Shown here piece after piece: positions 1-7,879 of a DNA stretch of 15,484 nucleotides. The translations under genes and the position numbers were made by a program. The stretch's first letter is position 1. Each line of letters starts with the position of its first letter. The notes under the pieces are model-generated. The model ran no database searches. It worked only from the letters and a program-made list of their open reading frames with translations, and was not told the origin of the DNA. The DNA is from an uncultured Clostridia bacterium (lineage in GTDB: Bacteria > Bacillota > Clostridia > Oscillospirales > CAG-272): NCBI GenBank assembly GCA_946618395.1, contig CAMOLD010000019.1:1-15484 (forward strand), written 5' to 3'.

Positions 1-2
1 GC

Positions 3-27
3 AAAAAGGTGGAAAAAGGGTTAAAAT
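3..27 (+). promoter_or_regulatory. Candidate MraZ operator repeats and -10 box
   Basis: Two direct repeats, AAAAAGGTGG (3-12) and AAAAAGGGTT (13-22), follow each other with an exact 10-base period. They run into a TAAAAT hexamer (22-27) that could be a -10 box. A matching -35 would end at about position 4, so it is cut by the window edge. MraZ proteins are known to bind short direct repeats with about 10-base spacing ahead of their own gene, and the repeats here resemble the AAAGTG-like type reported in Firmicutes-related bacteria. A further repeat may lie outside the window. The operator role is inferred. Confidence 0.5.
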
Positions 28-79
28 CCCATTATTTTTCGCCGGGAGACCACAAATCTGGAAAAAGGAGGAGAACCAA

Positions 80-502
80 ATGCTTGGTGGAACGTTTCAA
101 CATAATGTAGACGCAAAGAACCGCTTTTTTGTTCCTGCAAAAATGCGTGACGATCTTGGTTCTACCTTCATTGTTGCAAAATCCTTCCGCGATCCCTGCC
201 TCAAAGTTTATTCGCAAGAAGGCTGGAACGCTTATCTGGAACCCATCCGTCAGCAAAACCGCAACCTTTCGGAACGCGCCATGCGCTTTCTCAACGAGAC
301 CATGACGCAGGTTGAGCCCGACGCGCAGGGAAGAATTGTTCTTCCGCAGGCGCTCATCGATTTTGCCGGCATCAAAAAAAGCGCGCTCATTATTGGGTGC
401 GGCGACTACGCCGAAATCTGGAACGAGGAAACCTACCGCAAACAAGCCGAGTCGGTTGACCTTGCCGCCATGATTGCCGAGCTGGAAACTCTCGGGCTTT
501 AA
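80..502 (+). CDS. mraZ: MraZ, transcriptional regulator of the dcw cluster
   Basis: This 140-residue protein matches MraZ in length and sequence. MraZ is a DNA-binding protein that forms a ring and controls the division and cell wall cluster it heads. It carries two SpoVT/AbrB-like half-domains, each with the family DxxxR signature: DAKNR at residues 11-15, followed by FFVPAKMR, and DAQGR at residues 81-85, followed by IVLPQ. The start is ATG with a strong SD (GGAGGAG, 67-73) seven bases or so upstream. rsmH follows after 34 bases, the usual order. The repeat at 3-22 is its likely binding site, so the gene is probably autoregulated. Confidence 0.96.
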   Translation: MLGGTFQHNVDAKNRFFVPAKMRDDLGSTFIVAKSFRDPCLKVYSQEGWNAYLEPIRQQNRNLSERAMRFLNETMTQVEPDAQGRIVLPQALIDFAGIKKSALIIGCGDYAEIWNEETYRKQAESVDLAAMIAELETLGL

Positions 503-536
503 TCCTTGAATAAATAGGAAAGGAAGGGGACAGAAT

Positions 537-1487
537 ATGGAAGATCAAATTTCCTTTTCGCACCGTCCCGTCCTTCTTAGTGAATGCATCCGGGGGCTTG
601 CCGTCCGCCCCGACGGAATCTATGTGGACGGCACCGCAGGAGGCGCGGGACACAGTTTTGAAATCGCCTCGCTACTTTCAGATCATGGCAGATTGATTGC
701 CCTGGATCAGGATGAAACCGCCGTTAAAGTCGCATCGGAAAGATTATCGGTTTTCGGAGAGCGCGCCCGCGTGGTGCACAGCAACTTCCGGGAGCTGGAT
801 AGCGTGTGCCGTATGCTCGGTGTTGAGAGGATCGATGGATTCCTGCTCGACCTTGGAGTTTCTTCCTACCAACTGGATACCGCCGAGCGTGGATTTTCCT
901 ACCAGGCGGACGCCCCGTTGGATATGCGGATGGATAAAACCAATCCGCTTTCCGCCAAGGAAGTAATCAATCGTTATTCAGAGGATCGCCTCAAAAACAT
1001 CCTCTGGCAATATGGAGAGGAGCGGTTTGCTCCTCGCATCGCCTCCGCAATCGTGCGCGCGCGGGAGTCGGCACCGATTTTGACGACAGGGGAACTCGTC
1101 AAAATCATCAAAGGTGCCATTCCTGCCGCCGCGCGGGAGGGAGGACATCACCCGGCAAAGCGGTCCTTCCAGGCAATCCGCATTGAGGTGAACGCCGAGC
1201 TGGATGTAATTGAACCGGCTATTCGCGCCGCCGCGGCGAAGCTTTCTCCCGGCGGCCGAATTGCAATCATCACCTTCCATTCGCTGGAAGACCGCATCGT
1301 CAAGCAAACGTTTGCAAGCCTTGCCTCGGGCTGCACCTGTCCGCCCGGCTTTCCGGTTTGCGTTTGCGGTAAAAAACCGATTTTGAAACTTGTCAATCAT
1401 AAACCCATTACAGCATCGCCGGAGGAATTGGAAACCAACCCCCGTTCGCGGAGCGCAAAACTCCGCATTGCAGAAAAAATCGGGTAA
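537..1487 (+). CDS. rsmH: 16S rRNA (cytosine(1402)-N(4))-methyltransferase RsmH
   Basis: RsmH (MraW) uses SAM to N4-methylate C1402 in the decoding centre of 16S rRNA. The 316-residue length is typical. Visible family motifs are FSHRPVLLSE near the N-terminus, the SAM-binding loop DGTAGGAGHS (31-40), LDQDE (56-60), DLGVSSYQLD (105-114) followed by RGFSY and PLDMRMD, and FHSLEDRIVK (247-256). A CxC...CxC cluster (C266, C268, C275, C277) lies near the C-terminus, as in many RsmH proteins. The SD AGGAAGGGG (521-529) sits just before the ATG. It is co-transcribed with mraZ. The next gene begins 93 bases later, leaving no room for the ftsL gene that usually follows. Confidence 0.97.
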   Translation: MEDQISFSHRPVLLSECIRGLAVRPDGIYVDGTAGGAGHSFEIASLLSDHGRLIALDQDETAVKVASERLSVFGERARVVHSNFRELDSVCRMLGVERIDGFLLDLGVSSYQLDTAERGFSYQADAPLDMRMDKTNPLSAKEVINRYSEDRLKNILWQYGEERFAPRIASAIVRARESAPILTTGELVKIIKGAIPAAAREGGHHPAKRSFQAIRIEVNAELDVIEPAIRAAAAKLSPGGRIAIITFHSLEDRIVKQTFASLASGCTCPPGFPVCVCGKKPILKLVNHKPITASPEELETNPRSRSAKLRIAEKIG

Positions 1488-1526
1488 AAGCAGTTCCTTT
1501 TCTCTTCTTTTGCGGTCATATCTTTT

Positions 1527-1574
1527 CTCCTCCACCCATAAAATAAAGGGACGGAATTGCCGCACGGGGGAGGG
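1527..1574 (+). promoter_or_regulatory. Predicted hairpin masking the PBP gene's ribosome-binding site
   Basis: The rsmH-PBP gap is strongly pyrimidine-rich on its left side (about 1495-1537). It contains CTCCTCCACCC, which can pair with the SD GGGGGAGGG (1566-1574) of the PBP gene. CCC (1535-1537) pairs with GGG (1566-1568), A1534 is bulged, CCTCC (1529-1533) pairs with GGAGG (1569-1573), and T1528 wobbles with G1574. The loop is 28 bases. This would block ribosome access unless it is opened. The pairing is read directly from the bases; the regulatory role is inference. Confidence 0.35.
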
Positions 1575-1580
1575 CAGACA

Positions 1581-3881
1581 ATGGGAAAGCCAAAATCGAA
1601 AAAAGCGTCGGTAGAACCCGCCGCACCGCAAATTGTAAAACGGTCACTGATATTATTATCGGTAGCCGTTCTCTTATTTGTAGGGCTTGCTTCCCGCATT
1701 CTGATTTTGCAAACGGTCGGCTATGCCAAATACGAGCAAAAGGTGATTGACCAAATCACCACCGAAAGTCAAGTCCGTGCCGCGCGCGGAAGAATCTACG
1801 ATGCAAACGGCAATCTCCTTGCCGATCATATTACATCTTATCGTATCTTTTTGGCGCCGCACCGCATTGCCTACGCGCAAAGCGAGGCAAACCGCAACGG
1901 CGAGGGAATCGACTATTCCCAAATCATTTCCACCCGGCTTTCCGGTATTCTGAACCTTGACGCCGAACATTTGCGCGAAGAGATTGCAAAAACGCGCTAT
2001 CTGGACAGAACCGTTGCCCGGGACGTTGACGAAGCAACGGCAAACCGCGTGCGCGAGTTGATTCGCGATTACAGCCTGCAAAGCATGATTGGTGTGGAGG
2101 CTGTCAACACAAGGTATTATCCTTACGGCTCGCTTGCCGCCCAAACGATCGGTTTTACCGGGAGCGACGGCGCAGGGCTTTACGGGCTGGAATACTACTA
2201 CAACGAACAACTGGCTGGCGAGAACGGGCGCTATATCACCGCAAGGGACGCGCGCGGGAACGCCATGCCGGATGAATACGAGGAATTTTCGGCGGCAACG
2301 CCGGGTTGCGATTTGCACACCACGTTGGATGTTTTTGTGCAGTCTGCGCTGGATGAGCAGGTCAAAACCGCCTATATTGAAGCGGGCGGAAAAAATCGCG
2401 CCGCGGGAATTGTGATGAATGTTCAAACCGGCGCAATCCTGGGCATGAGCACCTATCCGGATTTTGATTTGAACGATCCCTGGACGCTTGACGGGCAATC
2501 CGCGGAAAAACTTTCCCAAAGCGGACTTTCCAAGGATAGCGCGGAATACGCCGCGCTTCGCCGCGAACTGCTGATGACCATGTGGTCCAACAAGACCATT
2601 ACCGAGTCGTATATTCCGGGTTCCACCTTTAAAATCATGACCGCCGCCATGGCGCTGGAAAGCGACGTGGTGCGGCTGGAAGAAACCTTCCAATGCACCG
2701 GCTCCAAAAACGTTCTGGGCTTCAACATCCACTGCCACAAGCGAAAAGGGCACGGAACGCTGACCTTTGTTGAGGGGATTCAGCAATCCTGCAACCCGGT
2801 GCTGATGTCGGTTGGTCTTCGCCTGGGCGGCGACCGATTCTACGAGTATTTGGAAAGATTTGGCTTTCTCGGCAAGACCGGTGTGGATCTGCCCGGCGAG
2901 GGCGGAAGCGTGCTGATCTCCAAAGAGAATTTTACCGATTTGGATTTGGCAATTTATTCCTTCGGGCAGAACTTCAACGTTACTTTATTACAGCAAATCA
3001 CGGCGGTTTCCTCGGTTGCCAACGGCGGCTATCTGGTAACGCCGCATCTGGTGGATTCCATTACCGATGCCAACGGAAATGTCGTTTGGCAATTTGAAGA
3101 ATCCGAAAAACGGCAAACCGTCAGTCTGGAGACTTGCCAAACCGTCTCCCAAATTCTGATGGACGGCGTTTCGGGTGACGGCGGTGCCAAAAACGCCTAT
3201 GTTGCCGGCTACCGCATTGCCGCAAAAACGGGAACCTCCCAAAAGAAGAATGTGGGAAGCATTGGGGAATATGTTTGCTCCACCATTGCCTATGCCCCGG
3301 CGGACAATCCGCAATACGCGGTCATCATCATTGTTGACGAGCCGACGGCGGGCATCCTTTACGGCAGCACCGTTGCCGCCCCCTATGTTGGCGCGGTGAT
3401 GGAAACAATCCTGCCGCATTTGGGCATTGAGCCGGTGTATTCCGCCGAGGAACTTGAAAACAGAACGGTCACGGCACCGGATTGCAGGAATTTGAAAAGA
3501 GAAGACGCCGTCAACACCTGCCGCAAAAACGGGTTGGAAATTGTAACCGTTGGAGAGGGCGAGCTGGTCACGGCGCAATCGCCAACGCCGGGAACGGTGA
3601 TGGAGAAGGAAAACGGAAAAATCATTTTGTATTTCGGGCAATCACCGCCTTTGGGTAGCGTAACGGTCCCCAACGTTGTTGGGAAAACGCCGAAAGAGGC
3701 AAACCAAATGCTGATAGATGCCGGATTGAACATTTCGGTTTGGGGCTTGCGCAACCACGCCGGCTCGGAAGGCGTTAGCGTCATTGCCCAATCGATCCCG
3801 CCGGGAAGTGAAGTCCCGCGCGGAACGGTTGTTGAAATTACTCTGCGGTCCTTAACGGACGAAGATTTAGACGAATCATAG
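1581..3881 (+). CDS. Class B penicillin-binding protein with two PASTA domains (division transpeptidase, FtsI/SpoVD/PBP2x family)
   Basis: This is a monofunctional D,D-transpeptidase that crosslinks septal peptidoglycan. Numbered from the ATG, the 766-residue protein has a basic N-terminus and one membrane segment (about 22-44). A PBP dimerisation region follows (about 60-240), with the family RGRIYDANG motif. The transpeptidase domain shows all three active-site motifs: STFK (S348, K351), SCN (403-405) and KTG (549-551). Two C-terminal PASTA repeats follow (about 629-686 and 693-757). ATG 1581 is preferred because GGGGGAGGG (1566-1574) precedes it; an in-frame TTG at 1557 lies upstream of that SD. 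Position in the cluster fits the division PBP. SpoVD versus vegetative PBP2B/2x cannot be decided here. Confidence 0.95.
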   Translation: MGKPKSKKASVEPAAPQIVKRSLILLSVAVLLFVGLASRILILQTVGYAKYEQKVIDQITTESQVRAARGRIYDANGNLLADHITSYRIFLAPHRIAYAQSEANRNGEGIDYSQIISTRLSGILNLDAEHLREEIAKTRYLDRTVARDVDEATANRVRELIRDYSLQSMIGVEAVNTRYYPYGSLAAQTIGFTGSDGAGLYGLEYYYNEQLAGENGRYITARDARGNAMPDEYEEFSAATPGCDLHTTLDVFVQSALDEQVKTAYIEAGGKNRAAGIVMNVQTGAILGMSTYPDFDLNDPWTLDGQSAEKLSQSGLSKDSAEYAALRRELLMTMWSNKTITESYIPGSTFKIMTAAMALESDVVRLEETFQCTGSKNVLGFNIHCHKRKGHGTLTFVEGIQQSCNPVLMSVGLRLGGDRFYEYLERFGFLGKTGVDLPGEGGSVLISKENFTDLDLAIYSFGQNFNVTLLQQITAVSSVANGGYLVTPHLVDSITDANGNVVWQFEESEKRQTVSLETCQTVSQILMDGVSGDGGAKNAYVAGYRIAAKTGTSQKKNVGSIGEYVCSTIAYAPADNPQYAVIIIVDEPTAGILYGSTVAAPYVGAVMETILPHLGIEPVYSAEELENRTVTAPDCRNLKREDAVNTCRKNGLEIVTVGEGELVTAQSPTPGTVMEKENGKIILYFGQSPPLGSVTVPNVVGKTPKEANQMLIDAGLNISVWGLRNHAGSEGVSVIAQSIPPGSEVPRGTVVEITLRSLTDEDLDES

Positions 3882-3900
3882 CATTCCAAAAAAGCGCAAA

Positions 3901-3939
3901 GCGCCGGAAGTCAAACAGGGAAAAAACTTTCGGAGGCGC
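3901..3939 (+). promoter_or_regulatory. Predicted hairpin overlapping the murE ribosome-binding site
   Basis: In the 61-base gap before murE, GCGCCGGAAG (3901-3910) can pair with CTTTC (3927-3931) and GGCGC (3935-3939), leaving GGA (3932-3934) bulged. This gives ten pairs, one of them a G-T wobble. The murE SD GGAGG (3932-3936) is thus half bulged and half paired. The loop (3911-3926) carries a second weak SD-like AGGG. A role in tuning murE translation is inferred. Confidence 0.3.
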
Positions 3940-3942
3940 GCC

Positions 3943-5445
3943 ATGAAATTGGAACTTCTTTGCGAGGCGGCAAACATCCGCTGCCCCAAAACTGCCGTTG
4001 GTTGCGAGGTTTCTGCAATTTGCACCGATTCCCGGACCGTAACGGAAAACAGTTTATTCGTTTGCATCAAAGGTCTGCATAGCGATAGCCACGCGCTTGT
4101 TTCTCAAGCGGCGGAGCAGGGTGCCCGCTGGGCGGTGGTGGAAAAAGGCTGCGCCTTTTGCGCGCCGCAGGGTTTTCCTGTGCTGTATGCCGAAAACACC
4201 CGTCGTGCCTGCGCCTTATTATACAATGCTTTTTACGGTATGCCAACCAGCAAAATGAAGTTTATCGGCGTTACAGGAACCAACGGGAAGACTTCGGTCA
4301 CCCACCTGTTACGCGCCATTTTGGAAACCTCGCTTTGCAAATGCGGCATCATCGGAACGGTTGGTTGCCAATCGGACGGTAAACCCTTGCAAAACCGCAT
4401 GGCAAACCAACTTGCCAACATGACAACGCCGGATCCTCCTGAGCTTTATCCCATGCTTGCGCAAATGGCGCGGGACGGTGTGGAATACGTTTTGATGGAG
4501 GCAACCTCCCATGCGCTCGCGCTCGGCAAGCTGGAACCCATCACCTTTGAGGCGGCAATTTTTACCAATCTGACTCCGGATCACCTGGATTTTCACGGAA
4601 CCATGGAGGAATACGCCAAGGCGAAAGCCGAGCTGTTCCGCAAAAGCAAACTTTCCATCATCAATTTGGATTCGCCCTTTGCCGACGAGATGATCCACGC
4701 TTCACAAGGAAGAGTGATCACCTGCTCGCAAAGTTACAAAAATGCCGACTATCTTGCCGAGGGAATTACCGATCTCGGGCAAAACGGCGTTTCCTACCGC
4801 CTGGTAGGGCCGCATTCCCGTTTGATGCTCCAATGCGCCATTCCGGGGGCATTCAGCGTCACCAATTCCATGCAGGCGGCAATTTGCGCCAAGGAGCTTG
4901 GGTTTGGCGCCGCGGCAATCAAGGATTCGCTTGCCTCGGCAGACGGAGTTAAAGGCAGAATGGAACGTCTGAAACTCGGTCCGACGGCTGATTTCTCGGT
5001 CATCATTGACTATGCGCATACGCCCGACGCGCTGGAAAAGCTCCTCAAAACGGCAAAGGAGATCAACCCCGGCGGCAGAACCGTTCTGGTGTTTGGTTGC
5101 GGCGGTGACCGCGATGCTTCCAAGCGCCCCGTGATGGGTGCCATTGCCGAAAAATATGCCAATCGGGTGATCGTCACTTCGGATAACAGCCGGAGCGAGG
5201 ATCCCGCAAAAATCATTCGGGAAATTTTGAGCGGAATGAGCCGAGGCGATTGCGTTGAGGTCATTCCGGATCGCAAAACAGCAATTGAAACCGCCGTCCT
5301 TTCGGCAAAAGCAGGGGATTTGATTCTGCTTGCCGGAAAAGGACACGAAGAATATGAGATTTCGGGCGAAGGGCGAAAGCCTTTCCACGAGCGCGAGATC
5401 GTTGCCGGGGCGCTTGCCCGCCGGGAAAGAGAGAACCGCGTATGA
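3943..5445 (+). CDS. murE: UDP-N-acetylmuramoyl-tripeptide synthetase MurE (probably meso-diaminopimelate adding)
   Basis: MurE is a cytoplasmic ATP-dependent ligase that adds the third stem amino acid to UDP-MurNAc-L-Ala-D-Glu. The 500-residue protein has the Mur ligase P-loop GVTGTNGKTS (109-118), the YAKAKAELF segment with the lysine expected to be carbamylated (K228), a central domain with DYAHTPDALEK, and GKGHEEYE (465-472). The specificity loop reads DNSR (414-417). Meso-DAP enzymes normally have DNPR and lysine enzymes DNPA or similar, so the DAP-binding arginine is kept but the proline is replaced. G465 and E469 also match the E. coli DAP contacts. SD CGGAGG precedes the ATG. The stop overlaps the murF start by four bases. 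Confidence 0.95.
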   Translation: MKLELLCEAANIRCPKTAVGCEVSAICTDSRTVTENSLFVCIKGLHSDSHALVSQAAEQGARWAVVEKGCAFCAPQGFPVLYAENTRRACALLYNAFYGMPTSKMKFIGVTGTNGKTSVTHLLRAILETSLCKCGIIGTVGCQSDGKPLQNRMANQLANMTTPDPPELYPMLAQMARDGVEYVLMEATSHALALGKLEPITFEAAIFTNLTPDHLDFHGTMEEYAKAKAELFRKSKLSIINLDSPFADEMIHASQGRVITCSQSYKNADYLAEGITDLGQNGVSYRLVGPHSRLMLQCAIPGAFSVTNSMQAAICAKELGFGAAAIKDSLASADGVKGRMERLKLGPTADFSVIIDYAHTPDALEKLLKTAKEINPGGRTVLVFGCGGDRDASKRPVMGAIAEKYANRVIVTSDNSRSEDPAKIIREILSGMSRGDCVEVIPDRKTAIETAVLSAKAGDLILLAGKGHEEYEISGEGRKPFHEREIVAGALARRERENRV

Positions 5446-6881
5446 AGATCACGCTTGGTTCCGGTCCCGTTACGCTCGCCGAACTTGCCGCACGTTGCAA
5501 CGGCAGATTGACCAATTCCGCAAACCGGCAAATGCCTGTCAGGCAAATTTGCACCGACTCCCGCGAAGTTGATAAAAACACAGTTTTTTGGACGCTCCCC
5601 GGAAAAAAGGACGATGGGGAAGCGCATATTGCCGAGGCGGTTGCCTGCGGTTGTCCCTGCGTTGTTTGCACAACCGACCTTTCCAAGCAACAAATTTGCG
5701 CCATTCAAACGTCGGACCGTATCCGCGCACTGCTGCGGCTTGCCGGTTCCGCATTGGAAGCAATTAACCCGCAATGCGTTGCCGTTACCGGAAGCGCCGG
5801 GAAAACAACGACAAAAGAGTTTATTTCCGCAGTCCTTTCGCAGGCGAAAAAGACTTTCAAAAGCCCTCAAAACCACAACAGCTTGATCGGCTTGCCGCTC
5901 TCCCTTTTGGAAATGGAACCGCAAACCGAATGGGCGGTTTTGGAAATGGGAATGAACCAAAAAGGCGAAATCAAGGCGCTCTCCGAACTTGTAAGGCCGG
6001 AAGTTGCCGCCATTACCAATATTGGAAAAGCGCACATCGGGCTGTTGGGCAGTCAATATGATATTTTGCAGGCAAAGCTGGAGATTTTTTCCGGCTTGCG
6101 CCCAAACGGCATTTTTCTTTTGAATATCGACGATCCGTTTCTATCCGCATCCGCCGGTAAAAATTTCCGCACGATTTCTCTCTCGGCAAATGGGAGAAAA
6201 GCCGACTTTTCGGCAAAGAATATCCGTGTGGAACCTCAAAAAACAATTTTTGATTTGACATGGCGCGGCGGAGAGGAAACCGATTTGGAAATTCACCTTT
6301 CCGGCAAACAGTTCGTTTATGCGGCATTGTTTGCCTATGCCACCGGTATTTATGCCGGCGTCTCGCCCGAAGCGATTCGCCGCGGGCTTGCCCGGGCAAA
6401 TCCGGGAGGACTCCGGCAGGCAATCTCGGTTTGCCAAGGCGTAACAATCATTGAGGATTGTTACAACGCCTCGCCCGAATCCATGCGCGCCGCGTTGGAA
6501 ACGCTGGATTGCTTTTGCGCCCAAGGCGGGCGCGGAATTGCGGTCCTGGGCGATATGCTGGAGCTTGGTGTGCAAAGCGAGCGGTTGCATTTTCAAGTCG
6601 GCGAGTGCTTTGCAAAGGGAAAAGCGCAACTGCTTTTTACCATTGGCAAGGAAAGCCGGCAAATTGCTCTTGGAGCAATTGCAAACGGCGTTCCCGCAAA
6701 TCTTGTTTTTCAAAATCCCAATCCGGGCGATCTTTCTTCTTTGATTGCCGCGTTGCAATCAACCGTCCGGCAAGGGGATGTTGTCTTAATCAAAGCAAGC
6801 CGCGGTATTGCGGCAGAACGGGTGGGTTCCGCACTCAAAAACTTCTTTGGGAAGAGAGGGCAGGGACCATGCGTGAATTGA
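5442..6881 (+). CDS. murF: UDP-N-acetylmuramoyl-tripeptide--D-alanyl-D-alanine ligase MurF
   Basis: MurF completes the cytoplasmic stem peptide by adding D-Ala-D-Ala with ATP. The protein has 479 residues. Its N-terminal domain shows the CTDSRE segment (37-42). The central ATPase domain has P-loop AVTGSAGKTTTKEF (114-127), then PQNHNSLIGLPLSLL (142-156), LEMGMNQKGEI (167-177) and TNIGKAHIG (192-200). The C-terminal domain has EDCYNASPESM, where related enzymes usually have DAYNANPxSM. The ATG overlaps the murE stop (ATGA), indicating translational coupling, and only a weak purine-rich SD is present. Its 3' end overlaps mraY by 13 bases. Confidence 0.96.
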   Translation: MKITLGSGPVTLAELAARCNGRLTNSANRQMPVRQICTDSREVDKNTVFWTLPGKKDDGEAHIAEAVACGCPCVVCTTDLSKQQICAIQTSDRIRALLRLAGSALEAINPQCVAVTGSAGKTTTKEFISAVLSQAKKTFKSPQNHNSLIGLPLSLLEMEPQTEWAVLEMGMNQKGEIKALSELVRPEVAAITNIGKAHIGLLGSQYDILQAKLEIFSGLRPNGIFLLNIDDPFLSASAGKNFRTISLSANGRKADFSAKNIRVEPQKTIFDLTWRGGEETDLEIHLSGKQFVYAALFAYATGIYAGVSPEAIRRGLARANPGGLRQAISVCQGVTIIEDCYNASPESMRAALETLDCFCAQGGRGIAVLGDMLELGVQSERLHFQVGECFAKGKAQLLFTIGKESRQIALGAIANGVPANLVFQNPNPGDLSSLIAALQSTVRQGDVVLIKASRGIAAERVGSALKNFFGKRGQGPCVN

Positions 6882-7867
6882 CATTGGAATACGGGCTGAC
6901 AGCAATCGGAATGTTGCTTTTGACCATTTTGGTCGAATGGCGTTTGATTCCGGTCTTGCGTTCCCATAAAGCCGGACAGCGCATTTTGGAAATCGGACCG
7001 CGGTGGCATAAATCCAAAGAGGGAACTCCCACCATGGGCGGCATCGGGTTTATTCTTGCGGCGCTGATTTGCTCGGCAATCTACTTGATTGTTCGTGCAA
7101 GGCGCGGCAGTGCACAGCTGGAAATTCCGCTTGCAACAACGCTTGCTTTTGCGGCGGCAAACGGATTGATCGGCTTTGTTGACGATTATTTCAAACTGGT
7201 AAAGCATCAAAACGAGGGGCTGACATGGTATCAAAAGCTCACCCTTCAGCTTGCGGTTGCCGCGGCATATGTTGCGGTCATGGGCTATACCGGCTCCATC
7301 TCGCCGATCCTGGAACTGCCGTTTTCGGACGTGCGGATCGATTTTGGCTGGCTTTTCTGGCCGTTGGCGGTTCTATTGCTGGTTGGCGTTGTCAACGGCG
7401 GAAACCTGACCGACGGAATTGACGGTCTTGCTTCCTCGGTAACGGCGGTCATTGGCGGATTTTTCGCCCTGGTCGCGTTTGCATGGAACGATTCCTCCGT
7501 CGGGTTGCTCTCGGCAATCCTGTTGGGCGGTGCGCTTGGCTTTTTGGTTTTCAACTTTCACCCTGCAAAGGTGTTCATGGGAGATACCGGCTCGCTCTTT
7601 TTCGGTTCTCTCGTCATCGGCGGAGCGTTTATGATCCGCGCCTACCTTGTTGGGCTGATCCTTTCCGGCGTTTTCATTTTTGAAATGCTTTCCAGTTTTT
7701 TTCAGGTTTTGTATTTCAAACTAACCAAGGGAAAACGGCTTTTCAAAATGGCTCCGTTCCATCATCACTTGGAAAAATGCGGATGGAACGAATATGCAAT
7801 CGTTGCTTTCTTTTCCGCCTGCGAGATCCTTCTTTCGGTTGTTGCGTGGCTTTTGCTGGACGCATAA
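6869..7867 (+). CDS. mraY: Phospho-N-acetylmuramoyl-pentapeptide-transferase MraY
   Basis: MraY is an integral membrane enzyme that transfers phospho-MurNAc-pentapeptide to undecaprenyl phosphate, forming lipid I. The 332-residue protein is rich in hydrophobic spans, consistent with the family's ten. It carries HKSKEGTPTMGG (47-58), the FVDDY pair of aspartates (D105, D106), NLTDGIDGLA (179-188), HPAKVFMGDTGS (231-242, with catalytic-site D239) and the MAPFHHHLE triad (H298-H300). The frame stays open far upstream inside murF, but ATG 6869 is the right start: it gives the family N-terminus and has purine-rich AGAGGG and CAGGG upstream. It starts inside the last codons of murF. Confidence 0.96.
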   Translation: MRELTLEYGLTAIGMLLLTILVEWRLIPVLRSHKAGQRILEIGPRWHKSKEGTPTMGGIGFILAALICSAIYLIVRARRGSAQLEIPLATTLAFAAANGLIGFVDDYFKLVKHQNEGLTWYQKLTLQLAVAAAYVAVMGYTGSISPILELPFSDVRIDFGWLFWPLAVLLLVGVVNGGNLTDGIDGLASSVTAVIGGFFALVAFAWNDSSVGLLSAILLGGALGFLVFNFHPAKVFMGDTGSLFFGSLVIGGAFMIRAYLVGLILSGVFIFEMLSSFFQVLYFKLTKGKRLFKMAPFHHHLEKCGWNEYAIVAFFSACEILLSVVAWLLLDA

Positions 7868-7879
7868 GGGAGGGCGCGC

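Noticed and set aside
1510..1544. Possible internal promoter before the PBP gene (TTGCGG and TAAAAT)
   Set aside because: The spacing is 23 bases, too long for a SigA promoter, and no better -35 is present.
1488..1580. Possible ftsL or its remnant between rsmH and the PBP gene
   Set aside because: Only 93 bases are available, and no frame there encodes a membrane span with a following coiled coil.
6458..6868. N-terminal extension of MraY inside murF
   Set aside because: The frame is open but the sequence is the shifted murF coding region. The conserved MraY protein begins at the ATG at 6869.
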